The notes beneath the pieces were generated by a model, which did no database searches, had not been told where the DNA came from, and saw only the letters and a list, made by a program, of their open reading frames with translations. DNA of 24,303 nt from DATLHO01 sp035539855 (lineage in GTDB: Bacteria; Bacteroidota; Ignavibacteria; OLB7). Of the stretch, positions 8,793-17,400 are shown one piece after another (position 1 is the first letter of the stretch; every line of letters starts with the position of its first letter). Made by a program: the position numbers and the translations under genes. Location: contig DATLHO010000182.1 of NCBI GenBank assembly GCA_035539855.1, positions 1-24,303 on the forward strand, written 5' to 3'.

Positions 8793-9604
8793 GCGCGATC
8801 GATTCGTTCGGCAAGTACTTCGCGATCTTCCGCATCGAGCTGCGCAATCTCACCGCGTACACGTGGGACTTCCTGCTCGGCAACATCACGATCGTCCTGT
8901 TCTTCTACGTGCTCATCCAGGTGTGGGAGGTGACGGTCACGGCCGGGTCGGTCGAGGCGCTGCCGGGGGAGACCTTCGACTGGACGCAGCTCATCTGGTT
9001 CCTGGCTGGCGGGCAGACGCTGTACTTCGCGGTGCAGACCGAGGCCCAGCTCTATATCGAGGACGACGTCATCAGCGGCAACATCGCCGTGACGCTCGCG
9101 CGTCCGTACGACTACCTTCTCAGCCGCTTCGCGGTCACCTTCGCCAACACGGTGCTCTCGTTCGCGGTCGCCTTCCCCGCGGCCTTCGCGGTCGCGTGGA
9201 TCGCAACGGGCACGATCGCGGTCACGCCGGTGGGCGTGCTGCTGTTCATCGGCGCCTTCCTCCTGCGCACGCTGCTGTTCTTCGCGCTCCAGGCCATCGC
9301 GGGCCTGGCGACCTTCTGGATCGAGAAGGCGACGGCGTTCGTGTGGATACTCGGGCTGCTGATCATGACGTTCGGCGGCGGCGTCGTGCCGCTCGGCTTC
9401 TGGCCCGACTCCGCGCGCGCGGCGGCGGAGCTCACGCCGTTTCCGGCGATGATGTACTACCCCGCGAAGCTGCTCGTCGCGCCGTCCGCCGACCTCGCAC
9501 TGGCGACGTTCGGACGCGGCGTCGTGTGGCTGGTCATCCTCGGCGGTATCGCGTGGGCGATCTACGCGCGTGCGTTGAGGCGCCTCGACATCAACGGCGG
9601 CTGA
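8789..9604 (+). CDS. ABC-2 family transporter permease
   Basis: The 271-residue protein has about six hydrophobic segments (near 29-47, 67-84, 112-140, 148-178, 184-207 and 240-258) and a short basic C-terminus ending RRLDINGG, as in the ABC-2 permeases of the PF06182 type. Such permeases normally pair with an ATPase and often a second permease to export lipids, polysaccharides or drugs. No ATPase gene is present in this window, so a partner must be encoded elsewhere or the protein acts differently. The start is firm: GAGGAGGA directly precedes the ATG, which overlaps the Dph6-like stop. The cargo is unknown. Confidence 0.85.
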   Translation: MSAIDSFGKYFAIFRIELRNLTAYTWDFLLGNITIVLFFYVLIQVWEVTVTAGSVEALPGETFDWTQLIWFLAGGQTLYFAVQTEAQLYIEDDVISGNIAVTLARPYDYLLSRFAVTFANTVLSFAVAFPAAFAVAWIATGTIAVTPVGVLLFIGAFLLRTLLFFALQAIAGLATFWIEKATAFVWILGLLIMTFGGGVVPLGFWPDSARAAAELTPFPAMMYYPAKLLVAPSADLALATFGRGVVWLVILGGIAWAIYARALRRLDINGG

Positions 9605-9659
9605 CGGACACGACTGCCGACCGACCCCGGTCCGGCTGCGGACGTCCGACGCCGTCGCG

Positions 9660-9665
9660 TATATT
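9660..9665 (+). promoter_or_regulatory. possible -10 element upstream of the SDR gene
   Basis: TATATT lies 30 bases before the SDR start in otherwise GC-rich sequence. No convincing -35 box is visible at 16-18 bases upstream. The same TATATT core occurs in the stronger promoter candidate of the large secreted protein. Confidence 0.25.
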
Positions 9666-9695
9666 CCGCGTTCCACGAAGAGATCTCCCCGCACC

Positions 9696-10442
9696 ATGTC
9701 CCGACTTCAGGATCGAGTTGCCATCGTCACCGGCGCCGCTGTCGGCAACGGCCAGGCCTTCTGCCAGCGCCTCGCCGAGGACGGCGCGCGCATCATGATC
9801 GCCGATATCGCCGACGCCAGCGAGGCGATGGAGCTCGTGCGCGCCAGCGGCGGCGAGATCGACGCCGTGCGCGTCGACGCCACCGACGAGCAGCAGACGC
9901 AGAAGATGGTCCGCAAGACGATCGAGCGCTACGGGCGCGTCGACGTGCTGGTCAACAACGTCGGGCTGTACCAGGAGGAGCCGTTCGAGCTCATCAGCTA
10001 CGACGAGTGGAAGCGGATGCTCTCGGTCAACCTCGACAGCCTCTTCCTGACGTCGCGCGCGGTGTTGCCGGCGATGAAGGAGCAGGGGTTCGGGCGCATC
10101 GTCGCGCTGAGCTCCGACACGATCTGGCTCGGCACGCCGTACCTGGTGCATTACGTGGCGGCGAAGATGGGCGTCATCGGTTTCGTCCGCTCGCTCGCTA
10201 GCGAGATAGGACGCTACGGCATCACGATCAACGCGGTGACGGTGGGCCTGACCGCGACGCAGCGACCGCCGGGCGAGAAGCTCATCGGCAGCATCCTCGA
10301 GCACCTGCTTCCGCAGCAGGCGGTGCAGCGCGGTGACGAGCCGGAGGACATCGCCGAGGTGGTCGCATTCCTCGCGTCGCCGGAGTCGTCGATCATCACC
10401 GGGCAGACGATCAATGTCGACGGAGGAGTCGCGCGGCACTGA
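9696..10442 (+). CDS. short-chain dehydrogenase/reductase (FabG-like SDR)
   Basis: A classical SDR of 248 residues that should interconvert an alcohol and a ketone with a nicotinamide cofactor. The Rossmann motif TGAAVGNG is at 12-19, NNVG near 87-90, and the catalytic tetrad N112-S140-Y153-K157 is complete. An Asp at the end of the second strand (D37 in MIAD) suggests NAD(H) rather than NADP(H). The C-terminus ends with ITGQTINVDGG, common in FabG-like enzymes. It follows the ABC permease by 91 bases with a possible promoter in between, so it may be transcribed separately, and a hairpin terminator follows. The substrate is not deducible; FabG itself is less likely because no fatty-acid genes are nearby. 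Confidence 0.9.
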   Translation: MSRLQDRVAIVTGAAVGNGQAFCQRLAEDGARIMIADIADASEAMELVRASGGEIDAVRVDATDEQQTQKMVRKTIERYGRVDVLVNNVGLYQEEPFELISYDEWKRMLSVNLDSLFLTSRAVLPAMKEQGFGRIVALSSDTIWLGTPYLVHYVAAKMGVIGFVRSLASEIGRYGITINAVTVGLTATQRPPGEKLIGSILEHLLPQQAVQRGDEPEDIAEVVAFLASPESSIITGQTINVDGGVARH

Positions 10443-10475
10443 GAGATCGCGCTCCTGTCTGCGCTGGCTGAGATA

Positions 10476-10515
10476 ACGAATGGCCGGGTGATTGCTCACC
10501 CGGCCATTCGTGCTT
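10476..10515 (+). terminator. hairpin terminator after the SDR gene
   Basis: A perfect 15-bp stem (acgaatggccgggtg with its complement at 10497-10511) encloses a 6-base loop, 33 bases after the SDR stop. The trailing sequence gctttcc has only a short T run, so termination strength is uncertain. Confidence 0.75.
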
Positions 10516-10549
10516 TCCACCAATCACTCAGGAAGTCGACGCTCCCCAC

Positions 10550-10793
10550 CCCGGCGCGCCGAGGAACGTTAGCGCGCCGGGAAGGGACGACTGCAGGGGA
10601 CCAACCTGGCACGAGCGGAGCTCAGCCGGACGTTTTCCGCTCAGTGGCCCACGACGCCGGTCCCTTGCTCGGTTTCCCGTGCGTGTTTCCCGTTGTGTCC
10701 ATGCCGGTGTCGCCGGTCGGTCATAGCAGTCGAGTGAGCATCGGAGTCTCGCCTCGACTCTCGATACAAAGCTACCGGCCCCGCCGCGCGGGG
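10550..10793. other. gene-free stretch with several hairpins; possible structured RNA
   Basis: No credible gene is visible between the SDR stop (10442) and the S41 peptidase stop (10881). Between the two facing terminators lie five inverted repeats: 10550-10559 with 10572-10581 (cccggcgcgc); 10582-10588 with 10660-10666 (aagggac); nested inside that, 10613-10619 with 10636-10642 (gagcgga); 10740-10748 with 10756-10765 (one bulge); and 10779-10784 with 10788-10793 (ccccgc). No tRNA, tmRNA, SRP RNA or RNase P signature was recognised. A small RNA is possible, but chance pairing in GC-rich DNA is an alternative. Confidence 0.3.
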
Positions 10794-10818
10794 TTCCTGA
10801 CGGATGTCATGCTTGCCG

Positions 10819-10859
10819 AAAAAAGCGAGGCGACCCCGCTCGCTCGCGGGATCGCCTCG
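10819..10859 (-). terminator. Rho-independent terminator of the S41 peptidase gene
   Basis: Read on the minus strand, a 14-bp stem (cgaggcgatcccgc with gcggggtcgcctcg, one G-U pair) and a 6-base loop are followed by a run of six T. It begins 22 bases past the peptidase stop. Confidence 0.9.
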
Positions 10860-10880
10860 TGGATTGTGCCGGATGGGAAC

Positions 10881-12344
10881 TCAGTGCCGTTCGTGCTCGC
10901 TCTTCTCGAGGACGGCCTTCGCGTTGGAATTGCCGGGATCGAGCTCGAGCGAGCGACGATAGCTCGCGAGTCCGGCCTGCGTCCGGCCGGCGTTGAGCAG
11001 CGCCTCGCCGAGCGAGTCGTACGTGTTGCCCGATGTCGGGTACGCCCTGGTGTTGTACTCGAAGATCGCAATCGCCATCGGCAGCGACTTGCGTCCCATG
11101 TAGTCGTAGCCGAGCCAGTTGATCAGTCCCTCGTCGATCAGTCGTTGCGTGCGCGCCTGATCGAGCGCCGAGGTGACCGCGCGCGCTGCGTCGTCGTCCC
11201 TGCCGTCGGCATAGAGCGACTCGGCGAGCCTGAGCTCGCGCGCGAGGGCCTCGCGCTCGACGCGACCGTTCTCGATCTCCGCGGTGCGATGCGCTCCGGC
11301 GGCGACGCGTGCCAGTGCCAGCGCCGTGTCGAGCGCGGCGGTCGCCGCGACGGGCACGTCGGGCTTGACGCCGACGCCTTCCCAGTTCGTCTTCGTCACG
11401 GGATTGATCGCGCGTCCGGTCGGCACGAAGATTCCGAACCGGTCGTTCGCCGCAAACACGCCGCCGGGATTCGCGCCGCCTCCGGTCGTCTCGCCGACGA
11501 TGGTCGCGCGACCGCGCGTCTGCATGTTGTAGGTGAACTCCTCGGCGCCGCTGAACGTGCCGTTGCTCGTCACGACGAAGAGGGGGACGTCGGCCATGCG
11601 CGGACCCTGCACCTCGGCCGTCGTCCAGAACTCCTGCGTGCGATCGCCCTCGCGGTAGTAGAGGCTGTTGAGGTGCGTCGGCGTCTCGAAGAAGTAGCTG
11701 CAGAGCAGTCGCACCATGTCCGGAGATCCGCCGCCGTTTTTCCGAAGGTCGATGACGATCGCGTCGGCGCCCGCGAGCAGGCGCATTGCGGAGACCGCCG
11801 TCTCGCGCGCCAGCTCGGCCGGCGCGAACCCGCGCAGGTCGAGGTAGCCGATGTTGCCCTCCATGCGCTCGACCCTGTTGAAGCCGAAGTTGCCCGACTC
11901 CATTGCCGCGCGCTGTCGCAGCTGCTGCGCGATCGGATCGACGCGGTCTTCGCCCACCGCCTGCGGCGGCTTCACCACGACACGCATGTGCTTGTCGCGA
12001 TTGACCTTCTGCAGAGACTTCGTGAGCGCCTCGGCGAATGCCTTGGGATCGGTGAGCGCATCGAACGCGCCGCTCGCGAGCTCCGCCTGCAACTGCTGTC
12101 CGCTCTTGAGTCCGACGTCGGCGAACACGTAGCGCTCCGCCAGCAGCGTCGCGATGCGATCGACGACCTCGTGGCGCTCATCGGAGGTGACGGGTCCGGT
12201 TCCGGGAGCCGGTCCACCGGGGATCGGCTGCTGCGCGGTGAGCAGCGACGTGGCGCCGACGGCAACGGCGCCGGCGAGGAGCATCGAGAGTCGGCGACCG
12301 AGGGTGCGGGCGCTCAGCGGGCGTGGAGTAACGGGGACTTCCAT
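10881..12344 (-). CDS. exported S41 family peptidase with C-terminal TPRs
   Basis: The 487-residue protein starts with a signal peptide: basic n-region, hydrophobic core around MLLAGAVAVGATSLL, likely cleavage after LTA. A helical N-terminal domain of the S41 tail-specific/IRBP type follows (DERHEVVDRIATLLAERYVF). The core has NIGYLDLRGF, ADAIVIDLRKNGGG and the nucleophile motif TSNGTFSGAEEF with S265 as the expected catalytic serine, then GETTGGGANP. The last 110 residues contain tetratricopeptide-like helices (YDSLGEALLNAGRTQAGLASY). It is probably a periplasmic or surface serine peptidase; no PDZ domain is seen. It lies 84 bases downstream of the RNB ribonuclease gene on the same strand and may be co-transcribed. 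The target is unknown. Confidence 0.9.
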   Translation of the reverse strand: MEVPVTPRPLSARTLGRRLSMLLAGAVAVGATSLLTAQQPIPGGPAPGTGPVTSDERHEVVDRIATLLAERYVFADVGLKSGQQLQAELASGAFDALTDPKAFAEALTKSLQKVNRDKHMRVVVKPPQAVGEDRVDPIAQQLRQRAAMESGNFGFNRVERMEGNIGYLDLRGFAPAELARETAVSAMRLLAGADAIVIDLRKNGGGSPDMVRLLCSYFFETPTHLNSLYYREGDRTQEFWTTAEVQGPRMADVPLFVVTSNGTFSGAEEFTYNMQTRGRATIVGETTGGGANPGGVFAANDRFGIFVPTGRAINPVTKTNWEGVGVKPDVPVAATAALDTALALARVAAGAHRTAEIENGRVEREALARELRLAESLYADGRDDDAARAVTSALDQARTQRLIDEGLINWLGYDYMGRKSLPMAIAIFEYNTRAYPTSGNTYDSLGEALLNAGRTQAGLASYRRSLELDPGNSNAKAVLEKSEHERH

Positions 12345-12428
12345 GACCGTTCCGGGTTGAGTGGTTGATGAGCTTCCAGACGCAGCGGGTCGCTACGTGT
12401 TCCCGTGCGCCGCGGGTTTCACCCGGAC

Positions 12429-13898
12429 TCACACGCCCTCGAAATCGATGAACCCTCGCGCCGGGTCGGTGTCGAGCAGCCGGACGTGGACCTTCTCGCC
12501 GACATCCATCCCGTCGAAGTTGCGCACGACGCGACCCTCGGCTGGAGGAGAGATCAGGCGCACGTACGTTCCCTTGGCCGAGGCTCCGGTGACGATCGCG
12601 CGGAAGGTGTCGCCGATGCGCTCGGCGAGCAGTATGGCCGCACCCATCTTGCGAACCCGGCGCTCGACCTTGCGGGCCTCGCGCTCCATCGTTCGGCAGC
12701 GCTCGATCACCGTCTCGAGCTCCGCGAGCGTGTACGGCTGCGGCCGGCCGGCCGCGGCGGCCTTGAGCATGCGCTGCGTCACGAGGTCGACGTAGCGGCG
12801 GTTCGGGGCGGTCGAGCGGGAGTAGCCACGCAGCGCGAGTCCGAAGTGCGAGGGCGTCGCCTCGTCGGGAAGGACGACGTCATACTCGGCCGCGCCGAGC
12901 AGCTTCACGATCGAGAGCGAGAGATCGGGGAAGCGCACCGGATCGGCGCGCCGGCGTGCGTCGAGAAACGCGGTCAGCGCGTGCGAGTCGGGCGCGTCCG
13001 GCAGCGTCGTGCCATGACGGCTCGCGATCGACATGATCTGCGGCCAGCGCTCCGGCTCGCGCACGACGCGCTGGATCACGGGCATGCCGCGAGAGCGAAG
13101 GTACTCCGACGCGGCGCTGTTGGCGGCGACCATGAGGTTCTCGATCAGCTCGCGCGCTGGATTCTCCTCGCGCACGACGAGGTCGACGATCTTCCCGTTG
13201 CGCGAGACCGGTCGCGCCTCGATGGTCTCGAGATCGAGCGCTCCGCTGGCCTCGCGATAGCGCTCGAGCCGCTCGGTCGCCTCGTACTGCAGCAGAACCT
13301 GCTCGGCGAGGCCGTCGACCTCCTCCACCGACGGCGGCGGGGTGCCGCCGCGCTCGAGCCACGCGCCGATCGTCTCGTAGACGAGCTTCGCATGGTTGCG
13401 CACGAGCGCGCGCGAGGCCTGGCAGTCGATGACGATCCCCTGGCGATCGAGCGTGAGGCTGATGACGACAGCGATGCGGTCGACGCCCGGCAGCAGCGAG
13501 GTCATCCCCTCGGAGAGCTCGTCGGGCAGCATCGGAAAGGTCCGCACGCCGGTGTACACCGACGTCGCGTTGTGCGCGGCGAGCCGGTCGGTCGCACTGC
13601 CGCGCGTCACCCATTCGTCGACGTCGGCGATGCCGACGAGCAGGCGGATCGCGTCGTCGTCGAGTCGCTCGGCGCACTGCACCTGATCGAGGTCGCGCGA
13701 ATCGTCGTTGTCGATCGAGCACCACGGCAGCTTCCGCATGTCGATCACGTCGGCGCGCGGACCTCGATCGGCCGGCGCCTCCTGCCACGCCTCGATCTCG
13801 CGGCGCACCTCCTCGGGCTCACGCGTGATGAAGCCGGCCTCGCGAACGACGTCCGCGGCGATGTCGTAGAGATTGATCGGAACGCGATGTCGGGACAT
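12429..13898 (-). CDS. RNB-domain (RNase II/R family) exoribonuclease
   Basis: RNB enzymes degrade RNA 3'-to-5' in the cytoplasm. From the ATG at 13898 the protein has 489 residues. A short N-terminal helical region precedes the RNB core, which begins with LPWCSIDNDDSRDLDQ. This supplies Asp residues at 63, 69 and 71, matching three of the four metal-binding Asps of E. coli RNase II (D201, D207, D209); the fourth position is Gln72. TAPNRRYVDLVTQR matches the conserved RNA-binding arginine region. The last approximately 60 residues look like an S1-type RNA-binding domain. No N-terminal cold-shock domains are present, so it is shorter than E. coli RNase II or R and resembles compact RNase II-like proteins. 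Longer starts exist at 13925 and 14048, but they would run into the divergent gene's control region. Confidence 0.9.
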   Translation of the reverse strand: MSRHRVPINLYDIAADVVREAGFITREPEEVRREIEAWQEAPADRGPRADVIDMRKLPWCSIDNDDSRDLDQVQCAERLDDDAIRLLVGIADVDEWVTRGSATDRLAAHNATSVYTGVRTFPMLPDELSEGMTSLLPGVDRIAVVISLTLDRQGIVIDCQASRALVRNHAKLVYETIGAWLERGGTPPPSVEEVDGLAEQVLLQYEATERLERYREASGALDLETIEARPVSRNGKIVDLVVREENPARELIENLMVAANSAASEYLRSRGMPVIQRVVREPERWPQIMSIASRHGTTLPDAPDSHALTAFLDARRRADPVRFPDLSLSIVKLLGAAEYDVVLPDEATPSHFGLALRGYSRSTAPNRRYVDLVTQRMLKAAAAGRPQPYTLAELETVIERCRTMEREARKVERRVRKMGAAILLAERIGDTFRAIVTGASAKGTYVRLISPPAEGRVVRNFDGMDVGEKVHVRLLDTDPARGFIDFEGV

Positions 13899-13982
13899 TG
13901 GATTGGGCTCGGGATTGATGAGCATCAAGGAACGAAAAGCGGGCCGCGTGCGCAACCGTCGATGTCGCACGCCGGCGCGTCG

Positions 13983-13990
13983 TAGATTTG
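13983..13990 (+). promoter_or_regulatory. possible Bacteroidota-type -7 box upstream of the DUF6788 gene
   Basis: TAGATTTG fits the TAnnTTTG -7 consensus described for Bacteroidota and lies 56 bases before the start. A matching -33 TTG element is not evident, so this is tentative. Confidence 0.25.
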
Positions 13991-14046
13991 CAGCGATCGC
14001 CTCGAACCCGCCTCGCATCGGCCGACCCGCCAACCCGCAGGTGTGC

Positions 14047-14373
14047 ATGACCTACGACGAGATCATCTCCGCCGCCGCCGATCTCGACGACGACGAGCTG
14101 CGCCGCCTCGAGCACTGGATCCGCGCGCAGCTCGATCCTCCGATGAGCGGCCGCACGCCGATCGAGCATCCGGCGGGCGAGCACCTGAGCTATCGCCTGA
14201 AGTTCTTCCGCTGCGGAAACGCCGGATGCCGTTGTGCGCGCGGCCGGCTGCACGGCCCGTACCTCTTCGCCACTCGGCACACGCCCGAGGGCGGCCACCG
14301 CCAGTTCTACATCGGACGCGTTGCGATGGAACGACCCGACGACGAGCGGCAGCTCGAGCTGGACTTTCATTAG
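14047..14373 (+). CDS. DUF6788-like small cysteine-containing protein
   Basis: The 108-residue product begins with an acidic helical segment (MTYDEIISAAADLDDDELRR) and then has the block FFRCGNAGCRCARGRLHGPY, typical of the uncharacterised DUF6788 family. C56, C61 and C63, with H69, may bind a metal. No biochemical role is known to me. An AGG-containing stretch precedes the ATG. The gene diverges from the RNB ribonuclease gene and converges on the large secreted protein gene, with a shared terminator between. A longer frame starting at 13873 would overlap the start of the ribonuclease and encodes Arg-rich sequence unlike the family. Confidence 0.75.
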   Translation: MTYDEIISAAADLDDDELRRLEHWIRAQLDPPMSGRTPIEHPAGEHLSYRLKFFRCGNAGCRCARGRLHGPYLFATRHTPEGGHRQFYIGRVAMERPDDERQLELDFH

Positions 14374-14403
14374 CGCGTGCGGACGACGCAGCGACGACGT
14401 CTC

Positions 14404-14440
14404 AAAGAAACGCCCCGACGGCAATGCCGTCGGGGCGTTT
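14404..14440. terminator. bidirectional terminator between the DUF6788 and large secreted protein genes
   Basis: A perfect 15-bp stem (aaacgccccgacggc with its complement at 14426-14440) encloses a 3-base loop. It is flanked by an A-rich stretch on the left (aaagaaa) and T's on the right, so it can act for both converging genes. Confidence 0.9.
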
Positions 14441-14462
14441 CGCGTCAGCGCTGGCTGCAGCG

Positions 14463-17400
14463 TTACTTCTGCAGCATCATCGTGTTCGTCTTGCTCCACA
14501 TGCTCGAGTTGAGCCTGTAGTAGTACAGACCCGACGGCTGTGCCGAGGCATCCCACTGAACGCTGTAGCGACCCGGCTGCAGGAACGCGTCGACGAGGGT
14601 CGCGACGCGCCGTCCGCCGGCGTCGTAGATCGTCAGTGTCGTGCGCGCATCGAGTCCGACGGCGAACTCGATCGTCGTCGTCGGATTGAACGGGTTCGGC
14701 GCGTTCTGTCGCAGCGCGTACGTCGTCGCCGACGCATCGACGAGACGGAAGCTGAAGCCGCAGATCGAGTCGAGCGCCGCGGCTCCCGGCGTCGTGGTGA
14801 ACACCACGCAGGGGCTCGACGCCGAGCTGATCGTGAACGGAATCGCCGTGCGCATCGTGTCGCCGATCAACGTGCGGAACGGAACCTTCAGAAGCGTTCC
14901 GGGTCCGGCCGCGAACGTGCCCGCCGGCGCCGTCGCCCTGAGCGTAAGCACCATCTCGCGGCTGTTCGTCGGGTCGACGGCGTGGCTGACGACCTGCGTC
15001 GACCAGCCGTTGAGCAGCGTGCCCGCGGTCAGTCGGGTCGGGTCCTCGACGCGCGCGAACATCATCTCCCGTTCGTAGCGCAGCGTGAACGTCAGGTCGG
15101 AGACCTTCGCCGGAGCCAGCGCGGTCGAGAGCGCGATCGGCGCCTCGAGCTCATCGCCGGCGACGGCGCGCAGATCGGTGGCGATCGTCGCACCGGCGGC
15201 CAGCGAGGCGCCACTGCCGGTCAGCGTCGAGACGCCGGTGATCGTTTCGGGCTTGCCCTGGAATCCGATGTCGAAGCGCACATGACCGGTGACCGGCGCC
15301 GGCGAGCTCGGCGTGAAGCGCACCGGGAAGCTGCTCGAGCCGTTCGGCGCAATCGTCACCGGCGAGCCCAGCGGCGTAATCGAGAACTGCGGAGCGCCGT
15401 CGACGAGCGTCATCGCGTTGATGATCACCGGGACCGAGCCCGTGTTGCGGATCACGATCGATCCGGTCGAGTCGTGGCATCCGATGATCGCGCCGAAGTC
15501 GATGTTCGAAACCGAGACGCCGAGCGTATCGGTGTTCGGGATCTCGCCGCGGGTGAAGCCGATGAGCGCTCCGCCCGGCTCGTCGCACGACGACTGGTCG
15601 CCGACGATCACCAGCTGCGCGGTGCGCAGGCCGGCCGACTGCGGACGGAACTCGAGCTGCACCTGTCCGACCTCGCCCGGCTGCCAGGTTCTCTGCAGCG
15701 ACGCGAGGTTGGTCACGACGAACTCGCCGGTGTTCGGAACGAACCGTACGTCGGTGATCGTCGTCGGGCGCGAGGGCTTGATCTCGAAGCTCACCGAGCC
15801 CGGCACGACCGTCGTCCCGGCCGCGACGAACGCGACCGTGTCGAACGTGTGGTTGCCCAGCGTGATGTGCGACAGGACGCCCTTGCCGGTGATCGTGTTC
15901 TCGACGGTGTTCTGGATGCCGGAGACCGGATTGACCACGGTCATGCGGATCGTCGCCGTGTAGTCGTCACGCTCCTGCGTCGGCTTGAAGAGGATCTTCT
16001 GGAAGCGACGCATCGTGTCGGAGCCCTGGACCGCGCGCACGCGGTCGCCGGCCTTGATCGTCGCGCCGGGATCGGTGTTGTCGAGGGCGAAGAACCCGGC
16101 GGTGACGTCCGCGCCGACCAGGTCGAACGAGACGATGTCGAAGTCGCTCGAACCCGTGTTGAAGACCTCGATCGAATCCTCGTACGCCGTCAGCGTGTTC
16201 TGCGAGCACGGGCTGCTGACCAGCCAGCGCGAGCCGAACTCGACCGCGTCGACCTGCGGACCGGGGATGCGCACGATCGCGGTCCACAGCGAGGTGTCGC
16301 GATGAAGCCGCGTGTTGGCGATCACGCGTGCGGTCGTGCGGAAGACGCCGGTCTCGGTCGCGGTGAAGCGCACCATGATCGAGTCGCACTCGTTCGGTCC
16401 GAGCTGCATCCCGCGCAGCCGCGCCTTGTCGGCGTCGCTGACGATGAAGTGATTGTCCGCGAACGTGATCACGTCGCCGCCGAGAGAGTCGTGGAAGGTG
16501 ATCGTGCCGCGCCCGACGTTGCAGAGAATGAGCGGGAGATCCTTCGTGCCGAAGAGCGTGACGTCGCGGAAGTTGACGTCGTTGATCTGCAGGAACGGCT
16601 GCACCGTCTCCATCCGCAGCGCGACCGTCGCGGTCGTGCACGCGGTCTCGACGACGAGCGAGTCGATGTACAGACGGCCCGGGCGCGTCGGCTTCGCTTC
16701 GATCGTCACGGTCATCGACGCTCCGCTGGCCAGCGTCTGCGCGCCGCCGGAGACGATCGTGAAGTCCTCGTTGCCCTTGAACATCCGCAGCGCGGTGACC
16801 TCGATCGTCTTGTCGACGGGGTTGGTCACGACGACGTCGCGGCGCGTCGCGATGCCGACGGTCTGCTCACCGAAGTCGAGCATGCCGGCCGGCGCGAACG
16901 TGAGTGCCTCGGCAACGTAGCGGTACGGAACGTTCGTCACCGCGCCGGTGCGGTCGATGAGCTCGAGCGATCCGGTCGCGTTCTGCGTCTTGTCGATCGG
17001 CTCGATCACGACGGTCACGTTCGGCGAGCCGGTATAGACCGCCGGACTGATCGACTTGATCTGGGCATTCGTCGCCGGCTCGAGCTTGATCGTGCGAATG
17101 CCGGCCGGAGCCGCGTTCTTCGCGATCGCGGTCACCGTCAGATCGGTGCAGCCCATCACGAGCTGCAGATCGAGCGTGTCGGGGACGCGAAGCACGTTGC
17201 GCCGCGGCGACAGCGGATAGCCGTAGGCGATCGCCATGTACTCGCGGTGCTCGAACTTGCCATCCTCCTTCGGCAGCGGTGGCGGCGCCGGGATGTAGAT
17301 GTACTGCTCCTGTCCGCGCAGCAGTCCGTAGGAGAACGCGTAGAAGCGGCCGCCGTTGGTCGAGCGCAGGTAGTGCATGATGCTCGGTGTGACCGACATC

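Noticed and set aside
10703..10779. tRNA-like element closed by gccggt and accggc
   Set aside because: No T-arm (GGTTCGA-type), anticodon arm or 7-bp acceptor stem of the right spacing could be built.
10488..12368. Plus-strand open frame across the hairpin-rich gap and the S41 peptidase
   Set aside because: It is a shadow of the peptidase gene; no domains, and it begins inside a terminator stem.
12412..12425. Short cgggt/acccg hairpin between the RNB and S41 genes as a terminator
   Set aside because: Only 5 bp and no T run; the two genes may be co-transcribed.
12405..13985. Plus-strand open frame opposite the RNB ribonuclease
   Set aside because: Low-complexity Arg/Ala/His composition; the opposite strand has clear RNB motifs.
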